From Bacteroidota bacterium (GTDB taxonomy: Bacteria; Bacteroidota; Bacteroidia; Cytophagales; Cyclobacteriaceae), in assembly GCA_022571715.1 (NCBI GenBank), contig JACZXH010000027.1:1-42192 (forward strand): a stretch of 42,192 nt of DNA. Reading direction: 5' to 3'. The translations under genes and the position numbers were made by a program. Shown piece after piece: positions 18,006-25,731 of the stretch. Within the stretch, counting starts at the first letter, position 1; the number at the start of each line of letters is the position of its first letter. Below the pieces are notes generated by a model that was not told the DNA's origin, did no database searches, and was given only the letters and a program-made list of their open reading frames with translations.

Positions 18006-18908
18006 TTATTGATTAATAACTTCTACCTGTGAAGCAATTATTTCAATCCCTTCTTTAAATGAATGCGGTTCATAACCAAGCTTTTTTCTTGCTTTCTCAA
18101 TCACAAATCCCGTTTTCATGGGTCTTTCAGCCGGTTGTTTAAAAATGGTGGAATCAACTTCTTCAATAAGGTTCTTGTCCAACCCAAAAAACTCAGCGGT
18201 ATAACATGCCATCTGGTAAGGCGTCAGAAAATCTTTACCCGATATATTGAAAACCCCTCCTGCTTTTTTTACAGCAATCAGGTAGCAACCCATAGCAAGG
18301 TCTTCGGCCAGCGTAGGAGTACGCCACTGATCATTTACTAACTTAATTTTCTTATTCTGACGGAGGTTGTCCCGCACCCATAGAATAATGTTTGACCGGC
18401 TCATATCGTGAACTACACCATAAACCAACACGGTCCGAGCAATTGCCCACGAAAGCCTGCTCGTTTTAATAACATTTTCAGCTTCAAGCTTCGTGGTGCC
18501 ATAATAATTTACCGGACTGGCGGATTCATCCTCGGTCAGTGGTCCATGTCTGCCGTCAAAGATAAAATCAGTGGACAGGTGTACTATAAATGTATTGTGC
18601 AACCCACATGCTTCAGAAAGGATCTCTACTGATCTTACATTGACCTCATGGCATTCCTCCTGATTAAGCTCGCATTGATCCACGTTTGTCATGGCCGCCG
18701 TATTAATCAGTATCTCCGGTTTAAACTCATCAAAGACCGCCGCTACATTTACAGGATCACATACATCCAGCTTTGCATACTGTGCATCTAAACCAAACCT
18801 CTTCGGTCCGCGGCCGGTTGCAAGCAGATCATGCTTATGTTCCTTGAGAAACAATGGTACAAGTTTCTGCCCAAGCAGACCGTTAGCTCCTGTTAGCAAA
18901 ACCCTCAT
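18006..18908 (-). CDS. RmlD-like sugar-nucleotide reductase (extended SDR)
   Basis: This is a 300-residue NAD(P)H-dependent reductase of the dTDP-4-dehydrorhamnose reductase type. The Rossmann motif is LLTGANGLLGQKL at residues 4-16, NTAAMTNVD binds the cofactor, STDFIFDG carries the catalytic Ser/Thr, and the YxxxK pair is Tyr136-Lys140 in YYGTTK. The family reduces keto-sugar nucleotides or related cofactors. The usual rmlA, rmlB and rmlC partners are missing here, so a role in rhamnose synthesis is only one option. Its ATG overlaps the stop of the cyclophilin gene by one base (TAATG), and it is the last gene of the rpmE-side cluster. Confidence 0.8.
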   Translation of the reverse strand: MRVLLTGANGLLGQKLVPLFLKEHKHDLLATGRGPKRFGLDAQYAKLDVCDPVNVAAVFDEFKPEILINTAAMTNVDQCELNQEECHEVNVRSVEILSEACGLHNTFIVHLSTDFIFDGRHGPLTEDESASPVNYYGTTKLEAENVIKTSRLSWAIARTVLVYGVVHDMSRSNIILWVRDNLRQNKKIKLVNDQWRTPTLAEDLAMGCYLIAVKKAGGVFNISGKDFLTPYQMACYTAEFFGLDKNLIEEVDSTIFKQPAERPMKTGFVIEKARKKLGYEPHSFKEGIEIIASQVEVINQ

Positions 18909-19765
18909 TATTTCTTCACAGGATAAGCATAACCGTAAAGCTTGGTGATCTTCTTTTTTGGTAATTCTTCAACCATAATGGTCATAAATATATCTTCGAA
19001 AGGCCGACTGGCTCCATTAACAGGTTGCATGGCAATGGAATCAATCACTTCCAATCCTTCCACAACCTGACCATAAACCGTGTATTCCCAGTCCAGATGA
19101 GGCGCTCCACCAACTGTTTCGTAAGCTGCATATTGTTTTTCTGAATAGGCTTTCTTTAGTATTTTACCGAATTCCGATTCGATAACACCCAACGATTCGT
19201 ACATTATTTTTTTCACGCCTTGGTTGTCATTGGCTTTCTGCAGCTCCATCAGCTTATCAAGTATATTGCGATACTTACCTTGCTGGAAAAGTTGATTTAG
19301 CCGCGACACCAGTAGGTTATAATAGACATCCTCATTGATCTGCTTAAGTTCCGATTTCGGATATTTTCTGCCATGCACAATATAGAACTGGGTGCCGGAT
19401 TTCTTTTCCGGATTCACATTATCGGGAGTTCGTGCCCCTGCCAGCATTCCTTTGGTATGAATCAGATTACGCCTGAATTCAGGAGCGATCAACGTATTTA
19501 CCTGCTCTTCGATGCCGGGCTTCCTATTCACATCCCCACCCTGGATCATGAATCCCTGCATCACCCTGTGAAAAACGGTGCTGTCGTAAGCGCCGCTTTT
19601 TGCCATCTCAAGAAACGTTTCTTTATGCTCAGGTGTTTCATCGAAGAGTATCACTTTCATATCCCCGTATCTGGTTGAAATGGTGATTACATGGTCTTTA
19701 TCAGCACAGCTGCTGATCAGCCCGGTTACGACAAGAAGAAACACTGTTTTCAGTATTGATTTCAT
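18908..19765 (-). CDS. Cyclophilin-type peptidylprolyl isomerase lipoprotein
   Basis: This 285-residue protein catalyses prolyl cis-trans isomerisation, probably on the outer side of a membrane. The lipobox LISSC gives lipidated Cys20. The cyclophilin core has FHRVMQGFMIQGGD (residues 65-78), GTQFYIV (124-130) and VYGQVVEGLEVID (230-242). Between about 134 and 216 a long helical insertion rich in Lys and Gln splits the fold (QLFQQGKYRNILDKLMEL and onward), roughly 80 residues beyond a minimal cyclophilin. Such insertions occur in Bacteroidota homologues and may contact clients. It lies between holB and the RmlD-like gene in one transcription direction. Confidence 0.88.
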   Translation of the reverse strand: MKSILKTVFLLVVTGLISSCADKDHVITISTRYGDMKVILFDETPEHKETFLEMAKSGAYDSTVFHRVMQGFMIQGGDVNRKPGIEEQVNTLIAPEFRRNLIHTKGMLAGARTPDNVNPEKKSGTQFYIVHGRKYPKSELKQINEDVYYNLLVSRLNQLFQQGKYRNILDKLMELQKANDNQGVKKIMYESLGVIESEFGKILKKAYSEKQYAAYETVGGAPHLDWEYTVYGQVVEGLEVIDSIAMQPVNGASRPFEDIFMTIMVEELPKKKITKLYGYAYPVKK

Positions 19766-19803
19766 AATATTAGATAGCTCATATAATAATAATGAATAAC
19801 GAA

Positions 19804-20925
19804 TTAATTATTGAAAATACGGGATATTGAAACCGATAGATTGAGAAATTTAATTTTTGCGTTTGCATTTCTTTCAAGATGGTAAATAGAGGTGTTGATT
19901 TTCTCGTATATCATAATAATTTTATTTTCGCTCAATATCTTACTGAATTTTTGAACAAACTTTTTTTCTTCTCCTTCCAATCTGCAGAGCGAGTCCGCAG
20001 CCATTGTTACCAGGCTTTCACGCAACATGTTTATACCATACTGTAATACACTTTTACGGGCCACTTTATTCATGGCATGAAATTCATCGGCAAATTGTAC
20101 CAGCTGCCCCAGGTCTTTGGCAAAACACAGACGCATCCATTCTCTAAACCAATCATGTGTATCGTCTTCAATATTTTGGGAAAGGAAAAGCGCATTATGC
20201 AGATCGCCGTCAGCTAGATTCGACAACTGCGCAGCCTGCACTTCGTCAAGCCCGAGCTTTTCAGTCAGGTATAGTTTAATTTCATTATCGGAAAACTTGC
20301 GTACAAATACATATTGCATGCGGGATGTAATGGTAGAAAGAAGGCTGTCAGGATGATTTGAAACCAGCAGGAAAACCGTACGCCCTGGTGGCTCCTCGAG
20401 TATTTTCAACAATGCATTAGCCCCTTCCTTGCGCATCAGTTCCGGAAGCCAGATAATTTCAATTTTATAATTCTCTTCAAATGCCATCAACGACAAATCT
20501 CTTATCACTTCGCGGCTCTCTTCTACAGATATAAATGCCTGTTTATCCTGGCCTCCGAAAGCTTCGGTCCACTCTTCAACCGTACCATACGGATTATCTG
20601 TAATAAATTGTCTCCACTCCTTCAGGAATACCCTGCTTCGCGCATCCTTACTCACCACTGTTTTGGTACCGCAAACCGGAAAAACAAAATGAATATCGGG
20701 ATGAATATGTTTGAGTGATTTGGAGCAAGGTGCACACCTTCCACAGGGTCCATCGGGTTGCCGGTTTTCACAATTTAGATAGGTGGCAAATGCAATGGCC
20801 ATAGCAAGATTCGGGCATCCAGGCTGCCCGGCAAAAAGCTGAGCATGCGCAACCTGGTTTTGATCTGCAGCGGAAATAAGCTGGTCTTTCAGCTCCTGTA
20901 ATCCCGGTATATCTTTAAATAACAT
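19804..20925 (-). CDS. holB: DNA polymerase III subunit delta'
   Basis: This is a 373-residue subunit of the clamp loader. The N-terminal AAA+ module has a zinc site made by Cys52, Cys61, Cys64 and Cys67 (CGRCAPC), as in E. coli delta'. The Walker A loop is degenerate (GQPGCPNLAM, lacking GKT/S), which is normal for the non-hydrolysing delta' subunit. LLKILEEPPGRTVFLLV and the sensor-1 SRMQYV are intact. The C-terminal ~110 residues are helical and form the collar region. It follows the GlmU-like gene by eight bases, so the two are co-transcribed. Confidence 0.93.
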   Translation of the reverse strand: MLFKDIPGLQELKDQLISAADQNQVAHAQLFAGQPGCPNLAMAIAFATYLNCENRQPDGPCGRCAPCSKSLKHIHPDIHFVFPVCGTKTVVSKDARSRVFLKEWRQFITDNPYGTVEEWTEAFGGQDKQAFISVEESREVIRDLSLMAFEENYKIEIIWLPELMRKEGANALLKILEEPPGRTVFLLVSNHPDSLLSTITSRMQYVFVRKFSDNEIKLYLTEKLGLDEVQAAQLSNLADGDLHNALFLSQNIEDDTHDWFREWMRLCFAKDLGQLVQFADEFHAMNKVARKSVLQYGINMLRESLVTMAADSLCRLEGEEKKFVQKFSKILSENKIIMIYEKINTSIYHLERNANAKIKFLNLSVSISRIFNN

Positions 20926-20933
20926 TGAAAAAA

Positions 20934-22124
20934 CTAATATTTTCGGAATTCACGTGTAGTTTCAAAGATATAGGAAAGAATTTTTCTGTCCTCATCGGTC
21001 AAGGCAATGTGACGCCGCTCCATCACCCTTTCGGCAATTTCAAAAAACTTTGGCAACTCGAATGATCTAAATCCTGAAGGCCCACCCCAACTGAAAGAGG
21101 GAATAAAATTTCGTGGAAAACCCGAACCAAATATATTGGCTCCAACTCCGACAACCGTACCGGTATTGAACATGGTATTGATCCCGCATTTGGTATGGTC
21201 GCCCATGATAAGTCCGCAAAACTGCAATCCTGTATTTACGAATCGCTGTGAAGTGTAATCCCAGAGTCTGACCTCGGAATAATTATTTTTCAGGTTACTA
21301 TTGTTGGTATCGGCCCCGATATTACACCATTCACCGATTACCGCATTTCCCAGGAATCCTTCATGGCCCTTGTTGCTGTAGCCGAATATCACGACATTGT
21401 TTATCTCTCCACCTGCGCGCGAGTACGGGCCGATGGTTGTAGCCGGCCGGATTTTCGCATTCATGTTAACATGCGACCCCTCACAGATAGCAACCGGGCC
21501 ACGCAATACGGCTCCCTCCTGGATCAGCGCGTTTTTGCCAATATATACCGGACCTCCTTCGGCATTAATGATCGAAGCTTTTATGGACACTCCTTCTTCC
21601 AGAAAAATATGCTCATTTCCATAGGTCATTGTATAGGGATCTTCAATTGGCGCAGATTTACGATCTCGGGTAAGTAATTTAAAATCCAACCGGATCTGTT
21701 CGTCATTTTCATTGAATATCTTCCACAAGCGATCAATGACTGTAATTTTACCGGCATACTCCGTTTGTTGTTTCCATGTATGCAGAAAAGGATATGTCGT
21801 GCTGATTTCTTTACTAGTTCTTCCGGCTATTAGTTTGCCTTCGCTAAACAGCGCCTGCCCTTTTTCCAACCCTTTCACTGCCTTCAGCAAATCTTCAGAG
21901 GGGCAAACGGCCCCGTTAATCAGAATATTTTCATGTGTGTTTATGATACTAAATTTACCGCTCAGATAATTATCGGTAAGAAATGAGCCTTTTAGATTTA
22001 AATAACGCTCCCATTTTTCGGCAATCGTAAGTATTCCTACCCGGACAAGGGATACAGGCCTGGTAAAAGTGAGTGGAAGCAGATGCGGCCTGGCTTCCGG
22101 ATCGTCAAAAAGGATAAGGTTCAT
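20934..22124 (-). CDS. Alternative GlmU-like sugar nucleotidyl/acetyltransferase
   Basis: This 396-residue protein fits the Bacteroidota alternative GlmU family (TIGR03991 type), thought to replace classical GlmU in making UDP-N-acetylglucosamine. The N-terminal half is a diverged nucleotidyltransferase-like part (MNLILFDDPEARPHLLPLTF and TRPVSLVRVG). The C-terminal half is a left-handed beta helix of hexapeptide repeats (IGKNALIQEGAVLRG, then AVIGEWCNIGADTNNSNLKN). The substrate order is inferred from the family, not from motifs here. It lies between rpmE (67 bases upstream) and holB (8 bases downstream). Confidence 0.85.
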   Translation of the reverse strand: MNLILFDDPEARPHLLPLTFTRPVSLVRVGILTIAEKWERYLNLKGSFLTDNYLSGKFSIINTHENILINGAVCPSEDLLKAVKGLEKGQALFSEGKLIAGRTSKEISTTYPFLHTWKQQTEYAGKITVIDRLWKIFNENDEQIRLDFKLLTRDRKSAPIEDPYTMTYGNEHIFLEEGVSIKASIINAEGGPVYIGKNALIQEGAVLRGPVAICEGSHVNMNAKIRPATTIGPYSRAGGEINNVVIFGYSNKGHEGFLGNAVIGEWCNIGADTNNSNLKNNYSEVRLWDYTSQRFVNTGLQFCGLIMGDHTKCGINTMFNTGTVVGVGANIFGSGFPRNFIPSFSWGGPSGFRSFELPKFFEIAERVMERRHIALTDEDRKILSYIFETTREFRKY

Positions 22125-22191
22125 GAAGTAAAAATAAATAAGTCTCCCGGATAACCATCAGAGAGACTTATCGAAGTTACCAATAATTTCT

Positions 22192-22440
22192 TTACTTATC
22201 TTTCCGGTATCTTCTGTTAAATTTCTCAACACGCCCTGCGGTATCGACAAATATTTTCTTACCTGTGTAGAATGGGTGCGAAGCTGAGCTTATTTCGATC
22301 TTAATCAGCGGATACTCATTACCGTCTTCCCACTTTATTTTTTCTTCTGAGTTCATAGTAGAACGCGTAAGAAACATAAAATCACTCTGTATGTCCTGAA
22401 AGACCACCTGATTGTATTCCGGATGGATATCTTTTTTCAT
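22192..22440 (-). CDS. rpmE2: 50S ribosomal protein L31 type B
   Basis: This is an 82-residue ribosomal protein of the large subunit. It begins [10 protein letters not shown] and has the type B block [13 protein letters not shown] and the C-terminal [20 protein letters not shown]. No CxxC zinc motif is present, which identifies the zinc-free type. I start at ATG 22440; the longer in-frame opening at 22479 would lie within the promoter. AAAAGGAG stands in front of the ATG as a Shine-Dalgarno site. First gene of the cluster that runs on to the RmlD-like reductase. Confidence 0.95.
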   Translation of the reverse strand: MKKDIHPEYNQVVFQDIQSDFMFLTRSTMNSEEKIKWEDGNEYPLIKIEISSASHPFYTGKKIFVDTAGRVEKFNRRYRKDK

Positions 22441-22478
22441 TTTTACTCCTTTTAATCGTAGATTTTTAATACGAGGCA

Positions 22479-22509
22479 CAAAGGTAGATAAAATAACATT
22501 TTTTACAAA
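22479..22509 (-). promoter_or_regulatory. Consensus promoter of the rpmE cluster
   Basis: On the minus strand this reads TTTG, 19 bases, TACCTTTG, a full match to the Bacteroidota housekeeping promoter in both boxes and spacing. Transcription should begin near 22472, which fixes the L31 start at 22440. Confidence 0.8.
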
Positions 22510-22955
22510 GTAACTTTTGGTAATAGTAATTCAACCCTGAATTTCCAGGAATATCCCAGTCATAATAGGGGTGGATCTTTTTTGGCTCATGCTCACCCAT
22601 CAATCTATGAAGGGATGCCAGCCCTACTCTGCCTTAAACCATGTGTCCTACCCTGATATCTAGTTTTGTGCGTTGCATGACACAAAATCGCTTAAAGACC
22701 ATATCTTCCCCTGGTCGTATGTTCGCCTACGATCAGTTGCAAGGCACAACTCCTTTTTCCTGACTGCACCGCCTGTAACTGGCACGGAAGTTACTTCCGT
22801 ATCAATAATAATGAAACTCGCTTCACTCTGACAGACCGTTCTTCTTTTTTAATCCAGTATATGTTACGTAATAGAACGATTTGCGCTCCGCTAAAAGAGC
22901 ACCAGGGCGCCTCATTTTAAAGAGTGTACTATTCATGAAATTCTTCCAAGAGGCG
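22510..22955. other. Gene-free stretch between rpmE and serA
   Basis: About 450 bases without a gene I can support. On the minus strand two short frames, offset by one shift near 22810, read like decayed coding sequence (EERSVRVKRVS, then FIIIDTEVTSVPVTGG). No family is recognised. A small palindrome, GGAAGTTACTTCC, lies at 22788-22800. Confidence 0.4.
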
Positions 22956-22985
22956 TTCCAGGTGAGACTATTCATTCACCTGGAA
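22956..22985 (-). terminator. Hairpin at the 3' end of serA
   Basis: A 10-bp perfect inverted repeat, TTCCAGGTGA with TCACCTGGAA and a 10-base loop, spans the last codons and stop of serA. It lacks a T run, so it may stabilise the mRNA 3' end rather than act as an intrinsic terminator. Confidence 0.5.
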
Positions 22986-23897
22986 GATACGGTCATCGTC
23001 TTCGAAGAACCGGACGATCTGATTTACAGATGCCACACCGGAATTAATATTTGCTTCGGCTGTCTGTGCACCCATTTTTTTAGAAGTAAACAGGGTTCTT
23101 TTACTACACTTCTTGTTAATTTCATCCGTACAATCGGGCTTAATATCGGATGCATAAAGAAACCGGGGGCTGTCCTCCATCCATTTCAGCAATCCTTCCT
23201 CATCAATCAGTTCTTTTCGTGCCGTATTAATTAATAAAGCCCCGTCTTTGGTTTTTGACAACAGCTTGTAATCAATGCATTTGATGGTCTCTTCATTTGC
23301 AGGAATATTGATTGAAATAAAATCGCATGTGCTGTACAATTCTTCAGCGCTTTTGCAATAATTTACGCCATCCTGTTCCACAACGGCTTTTGAAAGGTAG
23401 AGGTCATACGCGTACGTTTTCATGCTAAAACCTTTGGCAATAATTGCCATGCACTTACCTATGTTTCCATAGCCGTGCATTCCTATACGCTTGTTTTTAA
23501 GCTCCGTACCAGGTGTGCCATCATACTTGTTTCGTATCAGTCCCAGCATCATACCAAATGCAAGTTCCGCCACGGCATTGGCATTCTGCCCGGGTGTATT
23601 CATCACCACAATTCCCTTTTCTGACGCCTTGTCCAGGTCAATATTATCAAATCCTGATCCAGCCCGGACAATGATTTTCAGATTTTTTGAGGCGCCAATC
23701 ACTTCGGCTGTCACCTTATCACTTCTGACAATAAGTGCATCCACCATTTCAACTGCTTTCAGCAGGGTGGATTTATCGTTATATGCTTCAAGCAGTTCGA
23801 GGTGATATCCGGCCGCATTTTCTATGATTTTTCTGATCTTAACGATGGCCTCTCCGGCAAAAGGTTTTTCAGTGGCGATTAATATGGTCTTACTCAT
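22968..23897 (-). CDS. serA: D-3-phosphoglycerate dehydrogenase-like protein
   Basis: This 309-residue D-2-hydroxyacid dehydrogenase is placed in serine synthesis by its neighbour serC. RAGSGFDNIDL binds substrate, GYGNIGK (residues 142-148) is the Rossmann loop, and NTARKELIDEEGL carries the catalytic Arg227. The usual catalytic Glu in the DVF-x-x-EP block and His in PHIG are not seen: those places read DIKPDCTDE and TSKKMGAQT. The protein has no C-terminal ACT domain, so serine feedback of the E. coli type is absent. It begins nine bases after the serC stop, so they form one operon. Function is likely but the active site is atypical. Confidence 0.82.
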   Translation of the reverse strand: MSKTILIATEKPFAGEAIVKIRKIIENAAGYHLELLEAYNDKSTLLKAVEMVDALIVRSDKVTAEVIGASKNLKIIVRAGSGFDNIDLDKASEKGIVVMNTPGQNANAVAELAFGMMLGLIRNKYDGTPGTELKNKRIGMHGYGNIGKCMAIIAKGFSMKTYAYDLYLSKAVVEQDGVNYCKSAEELYSTCDFISINIPANEETIKCIDYKLLSKTKDGALLINTARKELIDEEGLLKWMEDSPRFLYASDIKPDCTDEINKKCSKRTLFTSKKMGAQTAEANINSGVASVNQIVRFFEDDDRIFQVNE

Positions 23898-23906
23898 GAT
23901 TCTTTA

Positions 23907-24989
23907 TTACGCATTTTCAGAATCAAATTTTTTAATAAAGGCGGCAAGTTTCATGCATCCTTCCAATGGCATGGCATTATAAATACTTGCCCGCATGCCT
24001 CCCACACTCCGGTGGCCTTTTAGTGTCAGCAAACCATTTTGTTCTGCTTCGCTAAGAAACCTGCTGTTGATTTCTTCTGAATCGGCGAAAAAAGGAATAT
24101 TCATAAGTGAACGGTCTTTTTCGCTGGCAACATGTGCACAGAATATTTTCGAATTATCAATTGCTTCATACACCATCTTTGCTTTCTCCCTGTTTACTTT
24201 CTCCATCGCTTCAACTCCACCCTGTTTTTTCAAAAATTCAAAAACTAGTTTTGCAATATATATCGCATACGTAGGTGGTGTATTAAATAAGGAATTATTA
24301 TCCGCATATTTTTTATAATCCAGCATGGAAGGGAGATTAGCATTTTTCCCAATCATATCATCCCTGACAATAACAACAGTAACTCCGGCAGGCCCTATGT
24401 TTTTCTGAGCGCCGGCATAAATCAATGCGTAGTCCCTGACATCAATAACTTCTGACAATATGCCGGAGGACATATCCGTAATAAGCGGAATATCCGTATC
24501 AGGAAGAGCGGTAAACCTGGTGCCATAAATAGTATTGTTGAACGTAATATGAATAAAGGCTGCATCTTTCCTGATTTCATACGGATCGATAACAGGAATA
24601 TAGGAAAATGTTTTGTCCGAAGAATCGGCCACCACCTTAACATCGCCCAACTTTTTAGCTTCTGCAATGGCTTTTTTAGACCATGCCCCGGTATTTACAT
24701 AGTCCATCTTTTTTGATTCGTTCATCAGATTCATCGGGGCCATCAAAAACTGCATAGTGGCTCCTCCCTGTAAAAAAAGAATCCGGTAATTATCCGGAAT
24801 ATGCATCAGTTCACGAAGCAAGCGCTGCGCATCATCCATTATTTCACTAAACCATACGGATCTGTGGCTCAGTTCCATCACTGACATTCCCGAACCTTTA
24901 TAGTCCAGCATTTCGCTTGCCGCTTTTGCCAGCACCTGCTCCGGAAGCATGGCTGGGCCCGGAGAAAAATTGTACACTCTGTTGGTCAT
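23907..24989 (-). CDS. serC: Phosphoserine aminotransferase
   Basis: This 360-residue PLP enzyme converts 3-phosphohydroxypyruvate to phosphoserine with glutamate. It starts VYNFSPGPAMLPEQVL, the family signature, has GGAT at 75-78 for phosphate binding and Lys196 in YAGAQKNIGPAG for PLP. The C-terminal KGHRSVGGMRASIYNAM is intact. I start at ATG 24989; an in-frame TTG 63 bases upstream would add unrelated residues and lies ahead of the -7 box. serC leads the serC-serA operon. Confidence 0.96.
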   Translation of the reverse strand: MTNRVYNFSPGPAMLPEQVLAKAASEMLDYKGSGMSVMELSHRSVWFSEIMDDAQRLLRELMHIPDNYRILFLQGGATMQFLMAPMNLMNESKKMDYVNTGAWSKKAIAEAKKLGDVKVVADSSDKTFSYIPVIDPYEIRKDAAFIHITFNNTIYGTRFTALPDTDIPLITDMSSGILSEVIDVRDYALIYAGAQKNIGPAGVTVVIVRDDMIGKNANLPSMLDYKKYADNNSLFNTPPTYAIYIAKLVFEFLKKQGGVEAMEKVNREKAKMVYEAIDNSKIFCAHVASEKDRSLMNIPFFADSEEINSRFLSEAEQNGLLTLKGHRSVGGMRASIYNAMPLEGCMKLAAFIKKFDSENA

Positions 24990-25034
24990 TTGTTTGCTTT
25001 TTTTGTTTGGATTGCCTGCTTTTTTTTGAAGGTT

Positions 25035-25042
25035 CAAATCTA
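25035..25042 (-). promoter_or_regulatory. -7 promoter element of serC-serA
   Basis: The minus strand reads TAGATTTG, an exact TAnnTTTG, about 46 bases before the serC ATG. No good -33 box is seen. Confidence 0.45.
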
Positions 25043-25052
25043 ATTCAGGCAA

Positions 25053-25290
25053 ATGAATTATTGGCAGTTTGGAAGATGAAATGATGCCTACAAGTTAAAT
25101 TAAATTCTACTAATGGACCAGTATATGAAATACCGAATGTCAATCCACTGCGTGATTTTACTAATTGGCTTGTCCCCCTTCATCGGAGAAAGTTTCCCAT
25201 AGAGATGGCAATGCAAAGGGGTGGGTTTTTCAAAGTTAAAGAGTTAAGTATTAAAAAAGTACTGGATTTACCAGAATCCGTGGCTTTTAA
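25053..25290. other. Gene-free stretch upstream of serC
   Basis: A plus-strand frame of 29 codons (ATG 25113, stop 25200-25202) is present but has no ribosome site and no recognisable sequence. The rest shows nothing I can name. Confidence 0.4.
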
Positions 25291-25370
25291 TTGCTTCTTC
25301 ATTTTCTTTTGCCTGCCCACCCGCCTGCCTTAGTGCCTAAGTACGGCCGGCAGGAAAGAAAACGAAGCAA
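25291..25370. repeat. Imperfect inverted repeat, first of three
   Basis: The left arm begins TTGCTTCTTCATTTTC and runs to TTGCCTGCC; the right arm ends GGCAGGAAAGAAAACGAAG. The arms pair over about 19 bases with one mismatch and a small bulge. The element continues with GCCAAAGGCAT, a self-complementary block that also occurs at 11577-11587. Confidence 0.55.
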
Positions 25371-25439
25371 AATGCCAAAGGCATCCCTTTGGGAGAAAAG
25401 GGCACCACGGTCAAAGACACATTTCCCCGCTAAACGCAC

Positions 25440-25518
25440 AAGCCAATCCTTCGCAAAAATGTCTTAACAGATCGTCGAAGGTTTACAGCACGACAAGGAG
25501 TGACATTTTTGAAGGCTT
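25440..25518. repeat. Imperfect inverted repeat, second of three
   Basis: The left arm (25440-25463) contains CCTTC, two extra bases, then AAAAATGTC. The right arm (25502-25518) is GACATTTTTGAAGG plus CTT. The whole block 25260-25560 appears to be a composite palindromic element without coding potential. Confidence 0.5.
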
Positions 25519-25541
25519 GCCTGCCCGCAAACCCTCCATGT

Positions 25542-25560
25542 GTCCACGTTGACCGTGGAC
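25542..25560. repeat. Short perfect hairpin, third of three
   Basis: GTCCACG and CGTGGAC, seven paired bases around a 5-base loop. From here to the glycosidase gene end at 25732 I see nothing else. Confidence 0.55.
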
Positions 25561-25731
25561 GATCCACCGCACATATTACAACTTATTACAGAACCACATT
25601 ATGCAAATTACTTTTTAGAAACTTTGCTAAAGTTATCTGAATTTCGACTCGATCACTTACGCTGATTGTTATACAAACAGTTCATTTTTACTAAGTTGAA
25701 AGGATTTATGGGGGTATGTGGATAACTGATC

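Noticed and set aside
25113-25202. 29-codon plus-strand frame
   Set aside because: No ribosome site, no membrane or domain pattern, and it sits in a repeat-rich gene-free stretch.
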